Of a DNA stretch of 64,000 bases, positions 53,031-62,135 are shown in pieces; the first letter of the stretch is position 1; every line of letters starts with the position of its first letter. This DNA is from Halostagnicola sp. A-GB9-2 (GTDB lineage: Archaea; Halobacteriota; Halobacteria; Halobacteriales; Natrialbaceae), in NCBI RefSeq assembly GCF_030068615.1, contig NZ_JASJOC010000003.1, positions 62,001 through 126,000 on the forward strand, written 5' to 3'. A program made the translations under genes and the position numbers. The notes beneath the pieces are model-generated. The model was not told where the DNA came from. It made no database searches and saw only the letters and a program-made list of their open reading frames with translations.

Positions 53031-54053
53031 TCAGCCGAACTGATCTAGTCCCGACTGCCGTCGGCGCTCGCCGCTCGGCTCGCGCCGCCACGGCGTTCGG
53101 CGGTCGCGTTCGGCCTCGAGATCGATTTCCAGGCCGCTCGCCGGATCGTGACCCGCACACGAAGCGCCGCACTCCGACTCGGCGTCGACGATTCGCCCCT
53201 TCCAAGAACAGAACGGGAGCGGCGTCGAAAACTCTTCGCCGGACGGCTCGCAGGCTTCGCAGTCGGGAAACCGGAACGTCCGCCACCCCTTTCCGAACGC
53301 GCGCTCCGCGATTCGCCGCCGCGTCCGGGCTTTCCGCTCGGGCGAGACGACCGCCACGTCGGTGTGGCCCGGGTGGTACTCGAGCGGTTCGATTCCCGAC
53401 TCGTCCGTCGAGAGTGACATCGGTTCGCGGACTACTTCGATCTCGAGCTTGCGGTTTCCGACGCCATCGCTCGTATCTCCCCTCGAGACGCGCCAGACGC
53501 CGATCTCCCCGGGAATCCGGTTCAGGTGCGCGCCGGTGACGTAGCTCTCCGTTGCGAGGATCGCTTCGTCCACGAGCCCGAGACTCGCGTCGGTCCGGAG
53601 CTGGGCCTCGAGGTCGCCGGGCGTTCCGAGATCCGGCTTGTTCTCGATGCCGACGATTCGTGAGTACCAGTCGGGATAGCGCGCGACCTGCCGGACGTAC
53701 TCGCGGCCGTTTCGCAGTTCGGATTCGAAAAAGTCAATCTTGAGGGCGCGTTCGAGCGCGCTTTTCGCCCGCTCTGGGTGACAGTCGTCGGCGAAGGCGT
53801 CCTTCCAGTAACGGGCCGTTCCCGGACCCACGTCGGCCTCAATGGCGGCGTCAGGGATCGTCTCGCCCGTCAGCGCCAGCCGCTGGTCGAACTCCGGCCC
53901 CGGCTCGACGCAGACGATATCGAGGATCCGCCCGCCCGGCTCGGCGACGGCTCCGCCGAGCTGTCGGGCCACAATGGCGTTGCTAGATGCCCCCGGTCGG
54001 CCGGATGACTCGAGGTGGGCACACAGTTCGAGCTCGAACGCGAACTCAGACAC
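53031..54053 (-). CDS. Haloarchaeal protein, DUF5787-like (possibly nuclease-related)
   Basis: About 340 residues from the GTG at 54053 (MSEFAFELELCAHLES), which fits better than the longer in-frame ATG at 54080. The middle has PDWYSRIVGIENKPDLGTPG, which in pattern (E-x-K after a strand) resembles the catalytic part of PD-(D/E)xK nucleases; that is inference. The Cys-rich end (DCEACEPSG, CSWKGRIVDAESECGASCAG) may bind zinc. The family name is from memory. Confidence 0.72.
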   Translation of the reverse strand: MSEFAFELELCAHLESSGRPGASSNAIVARQLGGAVAEPGGRILDIVCVEPGPEFDQRLALTGETIPDAAIEADVGPGTARYWKDAFADDCHPERAKSALERALKIDFFESELRNGREYVRQVARYPDWYSRIVGIENKPDLGTPGDLEAQLRTDASLGLVDEAILATESYVTGAHLNRIPGEIGVWRVSRGDTSDGVGNRKLEIEVVREPMSLSTDESGIEPLEYHPGHTDVAVVSPERKARTRRRIAERAFGKGWRTFRFPDCEACEPSGEEFSTPLPFCSWKGRIVDAESECGASCAGHDPASGLEIDLEAERDRRTPWRREPSGERRRQSGLDQFG

Positions 54054-54136
54054 GATAGAACAGAGCGAACGGATCGACAAAAGCTGTCGGAATCTACCGG
54101 TCCGACGGCCGCGTATGCGCTGAGACGGGTTCCGCT

Positions 54137-54481
54137 TCAGATTCGACCTCGTTGCCGATTCGCGAGGTTCCCCTCGTTCTCAGCGCAACGGTTCTCTTGC
54201 TGGTTCGTTTGACGGTCCTCGAGACCCGTCGACAGTGTTCCTGTAAACGCACGGACGAGCACCCGTCCCGCGATCGGAACGCCGACGAGAACGACGAATC
54301 CGGTAGCTAACGCGGCCGAATATACGGCCGGTGCCGGCCCGTCAGCGACGGCGATGGTGGTTAAGACACTGGCGAGGACGACGAGCAGGAGAGCGGTGGT
54401 CACGATACTATGGAACAACTCGGCGAACACGCTTCGAGACGTGGTCGGTTCGACGGGATCTGGTGCTGAACGGGGGAACAT
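54137..54481 (-). CDS. Small two-helix membrane protein
   Basis: About 114 residues from the ATG at 54481 (MFPRSAPDPVEPTTSRSVFA). Two hydrophobic helices follow (IVTTALLLVVLASVLTTIAVA; SAALATGFVVLVGVPIAGRVL), and the polar end is NQQENRCAENEGNLANRQRG. The ATG at 54532 is in frame, but an AT-rich TATA-like block at 54540-54552 sits too close to it. Longer frames upstream are shadow-like. Unknown function. Confidence 0.55.
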   Translation of the reverse strand: MFPRSAPDPVEPTTSRSVFAELFHSIVTTALLLVVLASVLTTIAVADGPAPAVYSAALATGFVVLVGVPIAGRVLVRAFTGTLSTGLEDRQTNQQENRCAENEGNLANRQRGRI

Positions 54482-54669
54482 GACTCGAAGTGGCTCCTCG
54501 AGTAGGCGAACGCTCCGGCCGAGAATAAGCATAATCTGAAAAACATTTTTGTAAGGTGCTGGACTGAAAATCGGTTGCGTAGCGGCGGGAAAACAGGGAA
54601 CCGAGGAAAACGACGACATCGCTTGAGCGGGTGTACAGTGGGTTCTGCTATGGACGTCTCTCCGGGTCG

Positions 54670-55617
54670 TTATTCGACTACCGTCTCGAGGACGTCCAGA
54701 TCGTCGTCGAGCGTGATCCGGAGGCGGTCCTCGGCCAGCGGAATGTCGACCTCGAGTCGGTACGGATCGCGCTCGAGAACCGTGGTTTGCTGGTCGGAGA
54801 CACACCACGGTAGCGTCCAGTACGGACGTTCATCGAGCGAGACGCCCCGCTCGCGGTGGAAGCTGACGACCGCTGAGTGATCGAGCAGTTGCAGTCCGAC
54901 GGCCGAACACAGGCTGTGGCCACACTGCTGGCAGTCGTGGTCGACGCGGACGCCGGCACCCAGACAGCACTCGCCGTCGGCGTCCTCGACGATGGTCGAC
55001 TCCGTTCGGCCGTTACACTCCGGACACACCCCGTCGGCCGCCAGACAGTGCAGATGCCGAACCCGCTGGTCGAACGCCTCGGCCACCTCCTCGAGTGTGC
55101 GGTCGTTCAATCCGCCGGGCGGGAATGAGTACTCGCCGTGGCGCTGGCCGCAGTCGGTGCACTCGATGGCTAACTGCTCGTCGACGTACTCGGCTTGTAG
55201 CGGACCGCCGCAGGTGACACACCCGCCCTGGACGGGAAACGGCTCGATCGTCGGCGTTTCGGTAAACGAGCCGGCGATAACCGACCGCACGACTTTCTCG
55301 CCGGCGTGTTTGAACTCGTAGCCGCTGTTCGCGGTCGAGGCGGAGGCGCCGTCAAGCGAGCCCTCAACGTTTCTGATGAAGTGACCGGTCAGCTTCTGAA
55401 GGTGGTAGTTGAACTGCGCGGAATCGCGCATCCCGACCTCGCGCCTGAGTTCGGAGAACGAGACGGGCCGTTCGCCGGCGGCCCACAGCGCCTCGAGGAT
55501 CGCTAGGCGCGTTTCGTTTCCGATCAGCGCAAACGCGTCGGCGGGATCCAGGCAGTCGGTACACTCGAGGATCCCCTCGGAATCCCCTGATTGTAACGAT
55601 GCGTTTGATCGACTCAT
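54670..55617 (-). CDS. Winged-helix (ArsR-like) regulator with zinc ribbons
   Basis: 315 residues. An N-terminal Cys pair (LECTDCLDP) is followed by the winged helix DAFALIGNETRLAILEALWA and SAQFNYHLQKLTGHF. Then come CVTCGG...CTDC and a third set, CPECNG...CQQCGHSLC, giving up to three zinc ribbons around a beta domain. The pattern matches haloarchaeal winged-helix proteins with a zinc-containing C-terminal domain. The promoter is shared with the divergent aIF2-gamma operon. Confidence 0.8.
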   Translation of the reverse strand: MSRSNASLQSGDSEGILECTDCLDPADAFALIGNETRLAILEALWAAGERPVSFSELRREVGMRDSAQFNYHLQKLTGHFIRNVEGSLDGASASTANSGYEFKHAGEKVVRSVIAGSFTETPTIEPFPVQGGCVTCGGPLQAEYVDEQLAIECTDCGQRHGEYSFPPGGLNDRTLEEVAEAFDQRVRHLHCLAADGVCPECNGRTESTIVEDADGECCLGAGVRVDHDCQQCGHSLCSAVGLQLLDHSAVVSFHRERGVSLDERPYWTLPWCVSDQQTTVLERDPYRLEVDIPLAEDRLRITLDDDLDVLETVVE

Positions 55618-55861
55618 GGGGTTAATTCACGCGGCCGACTGACAAAGCCATTCCCTTGGCCGAATTTTTGTAGCCTTTCTAACTTATTTGACCGGTCCGC
55701 CTGAACCGTCCACGAAATACAGCCGCAAATACGTGCGGACGAACTACCAGTTGGGGTGACCAATAGCCACTCGAGTACGTTTCCGGCGGGGAATTCGCTC
55801 CTAGAACAGTAGGTTTATCAAGCGCACACGGGAAGTCATATTCAAGATTACTCATCGTCTT

Positions 55862-57094
55862 ATGGCAGGAAATCAACAACCGGAGGTGAACATCGGGCTC
55901 GTCGGCCACGTCGACCACGGCAAGACGACGCTGGTACAGGCGCTCAGCGGCTCGTGGACGGACCAACACAGCGAGGAGATGAAACGCGGGATCTCCATCA
56001 GACTGGGCTATGCGGACGCGACGTTCCGTACGTGTCCCGGAATGGACGAACCCGAGTGTTACACCGTCGAAGAGGAGTGTCCAGACGGCTCCGAAAGCGA
56101 ACCGCTCCGGACCGTTTCGTTCGTCGATGCGCCGGGTCACGAGACCCTGATGGCAACGATGCTTTCGGGAGCATCGCTGATGGACGGTGCGGTGTTGGTG
56201 GTCAGCGCCAACGAACCCGTCCCACAGCCCCAGACCGAAGAACACCTGATGGCGCTGGATCTCATCGGCATCGAGAACATCGTCATCGCACAGAACAAGG
56301 TTGACCTCGTCGACGGCGAGACGGCTCGAAACAACTTCGAACAGATTCAAGAGTTCGTCGAAGGGACCGTCGCCGAAGACGCTCCCGTCGTCCCCGTCAG
56401 CGCGGGACAGGACGTGAACATGGATCTGCTCATCGGCGCTATCGAGGAGGAGATCCCGACGCCCGACCGTGATCCGGGAACCGATGCTCGGCTCCACGTC
56501 GCCCGCAGCTTCGACATCAACAAGCCGGGAACGACCTTCGAAGATCTGGCCGGCGGCGTCCTCGGCGGCAGTCTGGTCGCCGGAGACCTCGAGGTCGAGG
56601 ACGATCTCGAGGTCAAACCCGGCCGCGAGGTCGAAGAGGGTGGCCAGAGCGAGTACGTGCCGATCGAAACAACGATCCGATCGCTGCAGGCGGGCGGCGA
56701 AAACGTCGATACCGTCACGCCCGGCGGCCTGCTTGGCGTCGGAACCGGTCTCGACCCGTCCCTGACGAAAGGTGACGCCCTGGCCGGGCAGATGGCCGGT
56801 CCTCCCGGGACCCTTCCGCCGACGTGGGAGAAGTTCACGATGGACGTGGATCTGCTCGAGCGCGTCGTCGGCGTCGACGGCGGCGAAACCGTCGACGAGA
56901 TCAGTACGGGCGAACCCCTCATGATGACCGTCGGCACGTCGACAACCGTCGGTGCGGTCACGAGCGCGCGCGAGGGCGAGTGCGAGGTCAAGCTCAAACG
57001 TCCCGTCTGTGCGGACCCGGGTGCGAAAATCGCGATCAACCGCCGGATCGGCGCTCGATGGCGGCTGATCGGCCTCGGTACGTTGACGGAGTAA
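55862..57094 (+). CDS. eif2g: Translation initiation factor aIF2, gamma subunit
   Basis: 410 residues, the normal length. The GTPase P-loop is GHVDHGKTT (15-23), followed by DAPGHE (G3) and NKVD (G4). A zinc-knuckle segment ([20 protein letters not shown]) has three cysteines, and two beta-barrel domains end with [16 protein letters not shown]. With aIF2-alpha/beta it brings Met-tRNAi to the ribosome. It is the first gene of a five-gene informational operon: PIN protein, RpoE1, Spt4 and dephospho-CoA kinase follow within 12 bp of each other. Confidence 0.97.
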   Translation: MAGNQQPEVNIGLVGHVDHGKTTLVQALSGSWTDQHSEEMKRGISIRLGYADATFRTCPGMDEPECYTVEEECPDGSESEPLRTVSFVDAPGHETLMATMLSGASLMDGAVLVVSANEPVPQPQTEEHLMALDLIGIENIVIAQNKVDLVDGETARNNFEQIQEFVEGTVAEDAPVVPVSAGQDVNMDLLIGAIEEEIPTPDRDPGTDARLHVARSFDINKPGTTFEDLAGGVLGGSLVAGDLEVEDDLEVKPGREVEEGGQSEYVPIETTIRSLQAGGENVDTVTPGGLLGVGTGLDPSLTKGDALAGQMAGPPGTLPPTWEKFTMDVDLLERVVGVDGGETVDEISTGEPLMMTVGTSTTVGAVTSAREGECEVKLKRPVCADPGAKIAINRRIGARWRLIGLGTLTE

Positions 57095-57100
57095 GTCACA

Positions 57101-57487
57101 ATGAGTTCGCGGGTTGCCCTCGATACGAGTGCGTTGATGATGCCGGTCGAACTCGATGTGCGGTTGTTCGACGAACTCGATCGCCTGCTCGGCGAATTCG
57201 AGCCGACGGCGCCACAACCCGTCGTCGAAGAACTTCGACGCCTGTCGGAGAAAGGCGGCACGGAGGGCACTGCGGCGAACGTCGGCCACGACCTGGCGAC
57301 CGATCGCTGTCTCGTAGTCGACACGGAGGAATCGTACGCAGACGACGCCCTGGTCGAACTTGCCCGCGAGGGCGCGGTCGACTACGTCGTCACGAACGAC
57401 CGCCCGCTGCGCGACCGGGTGCTTGAGGCGAGTAGACCGGTAATTGCATTACGCGGGAGAAACAAGTTGGCAGTAACTCAACCATAG
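57101..57487 (+). CDS. PIN-domain ribonuclease-like protein
   Basis: 128 residues. Acidic catalytic residues sit in the usual places: Asp8 (VALDTSALM), Glu in QPVVEELRRL, Asp in ESYADDALVEL and Asp in VVTNDRPLRDR. Genes of this type between aIF2-gamma and RpoE1 are common in archaea, and the Fcf1/Utp23-like branch suggests rRNA processing. It abuts rpoE1 with no gap. Confidence 0.88.
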   Translation: MSSRVALDTSALMMPVELDVRLFDELDRLLGEFEPTAPQPVVEELRRLSEKGGTEGTAANVGHDLATDRCLVVDTEESYADDALVELAREGAVDYVVTNDRPLRDRVLEASRPVIALRGRNKLAVTQP

Positions 57488-58060
57488 ATGTACAAACGGG
57501 CTAGATTAACGGACACCGTAGAAGTACCGCCAGAGGAACTCGGCGACGTTTCGCCGCTCCTCGTCAAGCGACTGCTCCAGGACAAGCTGGAAGGACGAAT
57601 GGACGAGGAAGTCGGAAGCGTCGTCTCTGTCACCGATGTTATCGATATCGGTGAGGGAACGGTTCTTCCGAACGAGCCGGGCGTCTACTACGAGGCCGAG
57701 TTCGACGCGATCACGTTCGACCCACAGATGCAGGAGGTCGTCGACGGCACCGTCGTCGAAGTCGTCGAGTTCGGTGCCTTCGTCGGCATCGGTCCCGTCG
57801 ACGGACTCCTCCACGTCTCCCAGATCAGCGACGAGTATCTCGCGTTCGACGGGGAGAACCAGCAACTCGCCTCGAACGAGTCAAATCGCACGCTCGGCGT
57901 CGACGACGCCGTCCGCGCGCGAATCGTCACCAAGAGCATCGACGAGCGCAACCCGCGTGACTCGAAGATCGGCCTGACCGCGAAACAGCCCGGTCTCGGA
58001 AAACATGGCTGGCTCCAGGAAGATCGAGAGCAACGCGAAGAAGCCGCGGCGGGTGAATAA
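57488..58060 (+). CDS. rpoE1: RNA polymerase subunit E1 (RpoE/Rpb7)
   Basis: 190 residues. The N-terminal RNP-like tip domain is YKRARLTDTVEVPPEELGDV. The S1/OB domain is EVVDGTVVEVVEFGAFVGIG, then GLLHVSQISDEYL, and the C-terminal tail is acidic. It forms the stalk of RNA polymerase with RpoF. Located between the PIN gene and spt4, two bases before the latter. Confidence 0.96.
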   Translation: MYKRARLTDTVEVPPEELGDVSPLLVKRLLQDKLEGRMDEEVGSVVSVTDVIDIGEGTVLPNEPGVYYEAEFDAITFDPQMQEVVDGTVVEVVEFGAFVGIGPVDGLLHVSQISDEYLAFDGENQQLASNESNRTLGVDDAVRARIVTKSIDERNPRDSKIGLTAKQPGLGKHGWLQEDREQREEAAAGE

Positions 58061-58062
58061 CG

Positions 58063-58260
58063 ATGGCATCGAATCGTCTCGTCTGTCGAGAGTGCCACCG
58101 TGTCAATGACGCCGACGCCGAAACCTGCGAAAGTTGTGCGTCGTCGTCGCTGACCGAGGATTGGGCGGGCTACGTTGTCATTGCCCACCCCGAGGAGAGC
58201 CAGATCGCAACAGAGATGCAGGTCACCGAATCCGGCGCGTACGCGCTCAAGGTTCGGTGA
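58063..58260 (+). CDS. spt4: Transcription elongation factor Spt4 (RpoE2)
   Basis: 65 residues. The zinc site is Cys8-x2-Cys11 and Cys22-x2-Cys25, followed by the WAGYVVIAHPEESQIA strand region that pairs with Spt5. It completes the usual rpoE1-spt4 pair. Confidence 0.95.
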   Translation: MASNRLVCRECHRVNDADAETCESCASSSLTEDWAGYVVIAHPEESQIATEMQVTESGAYALKVR

Positions 58261-58272
58261 CGCGGTAGGACC

Positions 58273-58923
58273 GTGACTCGAACTGGCCCGGATGGCGAAG
58301 ACGACACGGAAACGGGCCATACCGCCGGTAATACCGGTGAGGAAGCCGAATCTCCTCCACCAACTGACGCCGATTCCTCGAGCGACGACCACTCCTCGCT
58401 CTCGCTCCCGGTCGACGCTCGAGGCGACCTGAAGGATCCGTTCGGGCCGATCGAGACCGACGCCGACGTGTTGCTGGCGTCCGTCTCGGGACCGCTCGTC
58501 GCCGTCGGCGATGTCGTTACGTATCACTTTTTGCAGGCTGGCCACCAGCCGGATGTCGCTCTCGTCGACGGCCGAACAAAACGAAGCGCCGTCGACGAAG
58601 AGATCGAACGCGCCGTCACCGACGGCGTCAACCTCGAGGTCGAGAACCCGCCGGGGGTCATCACCGAGGAACTCGTCGGCGCGCTAGTAGAGGCACTCGT
58701 GGCCGACGACCCCATCACGATCCTCGTCGACGGCGAGGAGGATCTCGCCGCGCTCCCTGCGATCGTCGCCGCACCCGCCGGCGCGAGCGTCGTCTACGGC
58801 CAGCCCGACGAGGGGATGGTCCACGTCCGCGTCGACGATGACGTTCGAAGTCGCGTTCGAGCGTTGCTCGAGCGCTTCGAGGGCGAGGGCGACGCGATAT
58901 GGGCTCTCCTTGAAGATGCCTAA
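58273..58923 (+). CDS. GTP-dependent dephospho-CoA kinase (DUF359)
   Basis: 216 residues from a GTG start. After an acidic 50-residue extension the DUF359 domain runs LKDPFGPIETDADVLLASVS, then VGDVVTYHFLQAGHQPDVAL, VDGRTKR, NPPGVIT and DDPITILVDGEEDLAALPAI. The archaeal enzyme adds the last phosphate in coenzyme A synthesis with GTP. The 12-bp gap after spt4 places it in the same operon, as in many archaea. The rps24e and rps27ae genes that often follow are absent here. Confidence 0.9.
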   Translation: MTRTGPDGEDDTETGHTAGNTGEEAESPPPTDADSSSDDHSSLSLPVDARGDLKDPFGPIETDADVLLASVSGPLVAVGDVVTYHFLQAGHQPDVALVDGRTKRSAVDEEIERAVTDGVNLEVENPPGVITEELVGALVEALVADDPITILVDGEEDLAALPAIVAAPAGASVVYGQPDEGMVHVRVDDDVRSRVRALLERFEGEGDAIWALLEDA

Positions 58924-59009
58924 TACGTCGATTGGGGTCCTAAAACATTGATTCAGATACTCAGCGAGAGTCGAGAAACTATTTATTCGGCGGCGTGAAC
59001 GTGACGAAC

Positions 59010-60101
59010 ATGTACGATTTCGTCGTCGTCGGCGTCGGGCCGCCGGGAGCGCGCTTTGCCCGACGAGCAGCCAAGAACGGCCACGACGTGCTCGCCCTCG
59101 AGAAAGGATCGATCGGCGAGCCGCTGGCCTGTTCGGGACACGTCAGCACTGACGTCTGGAACTTTACCGGGGAGGGCGCTCGCGAGGAACTCCTCCAGAA
59201 CGAGGTTCGGGGAGCGCGGTTTCACGTGCAAGGGCCAGGAAGCGACTCCTATCCCTTCTACAAAGACGAGGTCGTCTCGAACGTAATCGACCGCGTGGGG
59301 CTGGATCGTCACCTCGCCGAGCTCGCGCGGGACGCAGGCGCGGACGTCCGCGACGAACACACCGTAACTGCCGTTCGCGAGTCCGCAGACTCCGTCGAAA
59401 TCGACGCGAAAGGCCCCGACGGCGAGCGGACGTTCGAGGCGAAGATGGTCGCCGGCTGCGACGGTCCGCGCTCGAGGGTTCGCGAGGCGCTGTCGCTCCC
59501 GGAACCGGACGAACTGCTCCACGGCGTGCTCGCGTTCTCGGACGAGGCCGACGACGAGGATTTCGTCGACGTTCACCTCACCGCGCCGCGATTTTTTGCG
59601 TGGCGGATTCCCCGAGGCGATGCCGGCGTCGAGTACGGCCTCGCCGCGCCGCCGGGCGTGCAGGTGAACAAACACTTCGAGGAACTCGTTGACGGCTACG
59701 AGGTCGACGTCTCTCACCGCTGTTCGGGGGCGATCCCGATCGGGCCGCCGGACCGGGTCACGACGCGTCGAGGCTTCCTGCTCGGCGACGCCGCCGGGCA
59801 GACGAAACCGTTCACCGGTGGCGGCATCCTTTATAGTATGACCTGTGCCGACCACGCCGCCCGTGAGATCGATCCCGACCGTCCGACCTCGCTCGCGGCC
59901 TACGAGCACACCTGGCGCGAGGAACTCGAGCGCGAACAGCGATTCGGCCACCTTATCCGTCGCGCTTACTCGCTTCCCGAACCCGTCCAGCGGATCGGGC
60001 TCACCGCTCTCTCGGGCGAAATCGGTGTTCACATGGACCGGCCGACATCGGCGTTCTCGCTCGAGCACGCACAGGCGATGGTCTCGAGTCTGCGACGGTG
60101 A
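59010..60101 (+). CDS. Geranylgeranyl-reductase-family flavoprotein
   Basis: 363 residues from ATG 59010 (GTG 58995 and GTG 59001 are in frame). The FAD-binding GxGxxG-type motif reads VVVGVGPPGARFARRA (third Gly kept, Pro-Pro in the middle). It is followed by PLACSGHVS, VAGCDGPRSRVREAL and GFLLGDAAGQTKPFTGGGI, all typical of the family that saturates isoprenoid chains of archaeal lipids or quinones. Which isoprenoid is reduced is not visible. Single gene with its own AT-rich promoter (AACTATTTATTCGG). Confidence 0.88.
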   Translation: MYDFVVVGVGPPGARFARRAAKNGHDVLALEKGSIGEPLACSGHVSTDVWNFTGEGAREELLQNEVRGARFHVQGPGSDSYPFYKDEVVSNVIDRVGLDRHLAELARDAGADVRDEHTVTAVRESADSVEIDAKGPDGERTFEAKMVAGCDGPRSRVREALSLPEPDELLHGVLAFSDEADDEDFVDVHLTAPRFFAWRIPRGDAGVEYGLAAPPGVQVNKHFEELVDGYEVDVSHRCSGAIPIGPPDRVTTRRGFLLGDAAGQTKPFTGGGILYSMTCADHAAREIDPDRPTSLAAYEHTWREELEREQRFGHLIRRAYSLPEPVQRIGLTALSGEIGVHMDRPTSAFSLEHAQAMVSSLRR

Positions 60102-60535
60102 CCGGATAGGGGACGATTCTTCTCGGGTTGGGCTGCTCTCAGTTCTTGTACCGCCCCTCGAGCAGAGGTTCGGAAGGTGAGTAGCTACAGATCATTATAT
60201 TTCTGTCATGGTGGGTCGTATATTTAATCACTCCAGTGGGAAGCAGTCCGGGGGACCACAAACCTGATCGCTATTTACTCCAGTAGGGAGTAGCGAGACT
60301 ATTTTTGTAAAATCTCGCTGGACTCTTCAAACAGGTCGATAACTCGCTGTTCGATTTCATCGCGAATTTCATGCATGTAGTCTAGATTCTGTCTTTTGAG
60401 GTCATCAAGCGCCCACTCACGTCAACGTCGCTCTCGCTAAGTATTGTGCTGAAGCGTGACCATGCAAATCCTCTTCTCAACTGCGAGGCTAAACCTGTGC
60501 CACCATAACCTTCATATGAATCGAGAAAATACGAT
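60102..60535. other. Intergenic region before the arsenic cluster
   Basis: Besides the remnant at 60299-60421, it holds two related inverted motifs, CACTCCAGTGGGA (near 60230) and TACTCCAGTAGGGAGTA (near 60277). An AT-rich block (ATTATATTTCTGTC, GTATATTTAATC) lies near 60193-60230. It could be a promoter or a recombination scar. No full gene is seen. Confidence 0.4.
60299..60421 (-). pseudogene. C-terminal remnant of an unknown gene
   Basis: Minus-strand reading from 60421 to a TAG at 60299 gives 40 coding-like residues (WALDDLKRQNLDYMHEIRDE, then a helix of similar Glu/Ile/Leu pattern ending EILQK). There is no start codon in the proper place, and a TGA lies at 60422-60424. The amphipathic, acidic composition is haloarchaeal. 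It looks like the tail of a lost gene at the edge of the arsenic cluster. Confidence 0.45.
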
Positions 60536-60688
60536 ATGATGGTGATGGCTCAGAGTACCCTTAACCGAATCTGGAATCGTCTCGCAAACCGATACAGGCA
60601 GGATGAGGGGTCCGAATGTTGTGGAACGGCTATCGAAGAAGTCCAATCTGATTCGACAGAAACCGAGTCCGAAAGCTGTTGCAAATAA
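60536..60688 (+). CDS. Small Cys-pair protein in the arsenic cluster
   Basis: 49 or 50 residues: adjacent ATG codons at 60536, 60539 and 60545, stop TAA 60686-60688. A basic N-terminal helix (LNRIWNRLANRYRQ) is followed by an acidic half with two vicinal Cys pairs, SECCGT (Cys27-28) and ESCCK (Cys47-48 at the end). It lies 21 bp before arsR on the same strand. Vicinal thiols bind As(III), so a metalloid chaperone or buffer is a reasonable guess. No family is recognised. Confidence 0.6.
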   Translation: MMVMAQSTLNRIWNRLANRYRQDEGSECCGTAIEEVQSDSTETESESCCK

Positions 60689-60709
60689 CTCGGACCGAGA
60701 AAATCAAAT

Positions 60710-61093
60710 ATGTCTAAGACAGATTCGCTACCCGACGAAGCCTACAGCGCACTCGAACGGCTGTACGACGACCCAGAAGAACGAATCGCCACCTTACAGG
60801 ATATCCGACCATCTGAACAAGATGTCGCCGGTCAGGAGACCGTCTTCAAGGCCCTCGGGAATGAGGATCGCCTCCGAATTCTGAGTGCACTCCGCGAATC
60901 CGAGTGCTGTGGTTGTGAGTTACAGATCGTGCTCGACGCACCCCAATCGACGGTCGCCACCCACCTCCGGAAGCTGAAAGAGGCAGGACTGGTCAAATCC
61001 CGGAAGAAGGGTAAGTGGAGCTATTATCGCATCGCCGATACCGCAGTCTTCGAACTGCTCGACCTCGCCCACGCCATTCAAGAGGACGTTTGA
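60710..61093 (+). CDS. arsR: ArsR-family metalloregulator
   Basis: 127 residues. The winged helix is [20 protein letters not shown], then [20 protein letters not shown] and a wing WSYYRIAD. Three cysteines (Cys66, Cys67, Cys69 in ECCGCEL) sit at the start of the recognition region, as in As(III)-sensing repressors. It should repress this operon and release it when arsenite binds. The permease gene starts one base after its stop. Confidence 0.92.
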   Translation: MSKTDSLPDEAYSALERLYDDPEERIATLQDIRPSEQDVAGQETVFKALGNEDRLRILSALRESECCGCELQIVLDAPQSTVATHLRKLKEAGLVKSRKKGKWSYYRIADTAVFELLDLAHAIQEDV

Positions 61094-61094
61094 A

Positions 61095-62051
61095 ATGCTT
61101 CCACCAGGCCTTACCAACGCACTCCTCGACTCGTGGGATTACTTTCTGCACCTCGCCGTCGTTCTCGTACCGCTGTTCATTGGGGCCTCCTTCCTCGTGG
61201 GCCTTGCACAGGAGTATCTCCCCCCAGAGAAGGTCGAACGCAAGCTCCATGGTCATGACGAAGGGACTGGCAACGTTGCTGCAGCTGGCTTCGGTGCGGT
61301 AACTCCGTTTTGTTCGTGTTCGACTGTCCCTATCCTCGCTGGTTTGTTGCAAGCAGGTGCGCCGCTTGGACTCGCGTTCTCGTTTCTACTTGCATCGCCC
61401 CTGGTCAACTGGATTGCAGTGGTTCTGCTTCTCGGCCTCTTCGGAATTGGGGTGACTGCCTACTACGTTACGATCACCTTCGTTGCCGCTGTCGTCGGTG
61501 GTATCATCATCGGACGGCTCGGATTAGTTGACCACGTCAAAGAGGTCCGCATTACGGATAGTACGAGTCAGGCCGTAGCGGACGGCGGGACCGTTGATTG
61601 CTGTGCCGGAGGGACAGCGAATGTAGAGCAGACGCATCGACAGCATTTCGAATTGGCCGCGCGTGAAGCGTGGTCGTTCTTCGTCGATACACTTCCATAT
61701 CTTATACTCGGAATGACGATCGGTGCGCTGATTCACGGCGCCGTTCCGGTTGATCTGCTTCATACCGTCGTTGGTCCGGAGAACCCACTTGCCGTGCCGT
61801 TAGCGGCGTTGGCAGGTGCCCCGGTCTACATTAGCCTCAGCGGTATGCTTCCCATCGCCGCCTCGCTCAGCGAACAGGGGATTGCAATCGGGACCGTTCT
61901 TGCGTTCGTCATCGGTGGCGCAGGTGTGAGCATCCCGAATCTAATTCTCCTAAACAAGCTGTTCAAACGCCGGCTATTGCTCGTCTACGCTGGAACCGTC
62001 GTCACAATCGGTATTACCGTTGGCGTCGTGTTCAATCTCTTCATCGTCTGA
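61095..62051 (+). CDS. arsP: ArsP-type permease (DUF318), organoarsenical efflux
   Basis: 318 residues, about eight membrane helices in two halves. The family hallmark [11 protein letters not shown] is in the first half, and [18 protein letters not shown] comes late in the second. A cytosolic loop carries DCCAGG. ArsP exports trivalent methylated arsenicals, which fits the methyltransferase gene next to it. The related SO_0444 metal exporters are an alternative. Operon with arsR (one-base gap). Confidence 0.85.
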   Translation: MLPPGLTNALLDSWDYFLHLAVVLVPLFIGASFLVGLAQEYLPPEKVERKLHGHDEGTGNVAAAGFGAVTPFCSCSTVPILAGLLQAGAPLGLAFSFLLASPLVNWIAVVLLLGLFGIGVTAYYVTITFVAAVVGGIIIGRLGLVDHVKEVRITDSTSQAVADGGTVDCCAGGTANVEQTHRQHFELAAREAWSFFVDTLPYLILGMTIGALIHGAVPVDLLHTVVGPENPLAVPLAALAGAPVYISLSGMLPIAASLSEQGIAIGTVLAFVIGGAGVSIPNLILLNKLFKRRLLLVYAGTVVTIGITVGVVFNLFIV

Positions 62052-62135
62052 CATCCAAAATATGAGAGACCAACAGTCGACACAATTCTCGTCGCAGTGG
62101 GCTCCAAAAAAGTGACACCTACCCGACAAACAACA

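Noticed and set aside
54482-54808. N-terminal extension of the two-helix membrane protein
   Set aside because: The first 92-109 codons of the long frame are Arg/Pro/Ser-rich shadow of the neighbouring regulator gene, and a TATA-like block lies inside it.
55679-57289. 536-codon minus-strand frame over aIF2-gamma
   Set aside because: It is a shadow of the GTPase gene: no domain, and the sense protein is complete and highly conserved.
60603-60884. 93-codon plus-strand frame overlapping arsR
   Set aside because: It overlaps two better frames (the small Cys protein and arsR) and has no recognisable feature.
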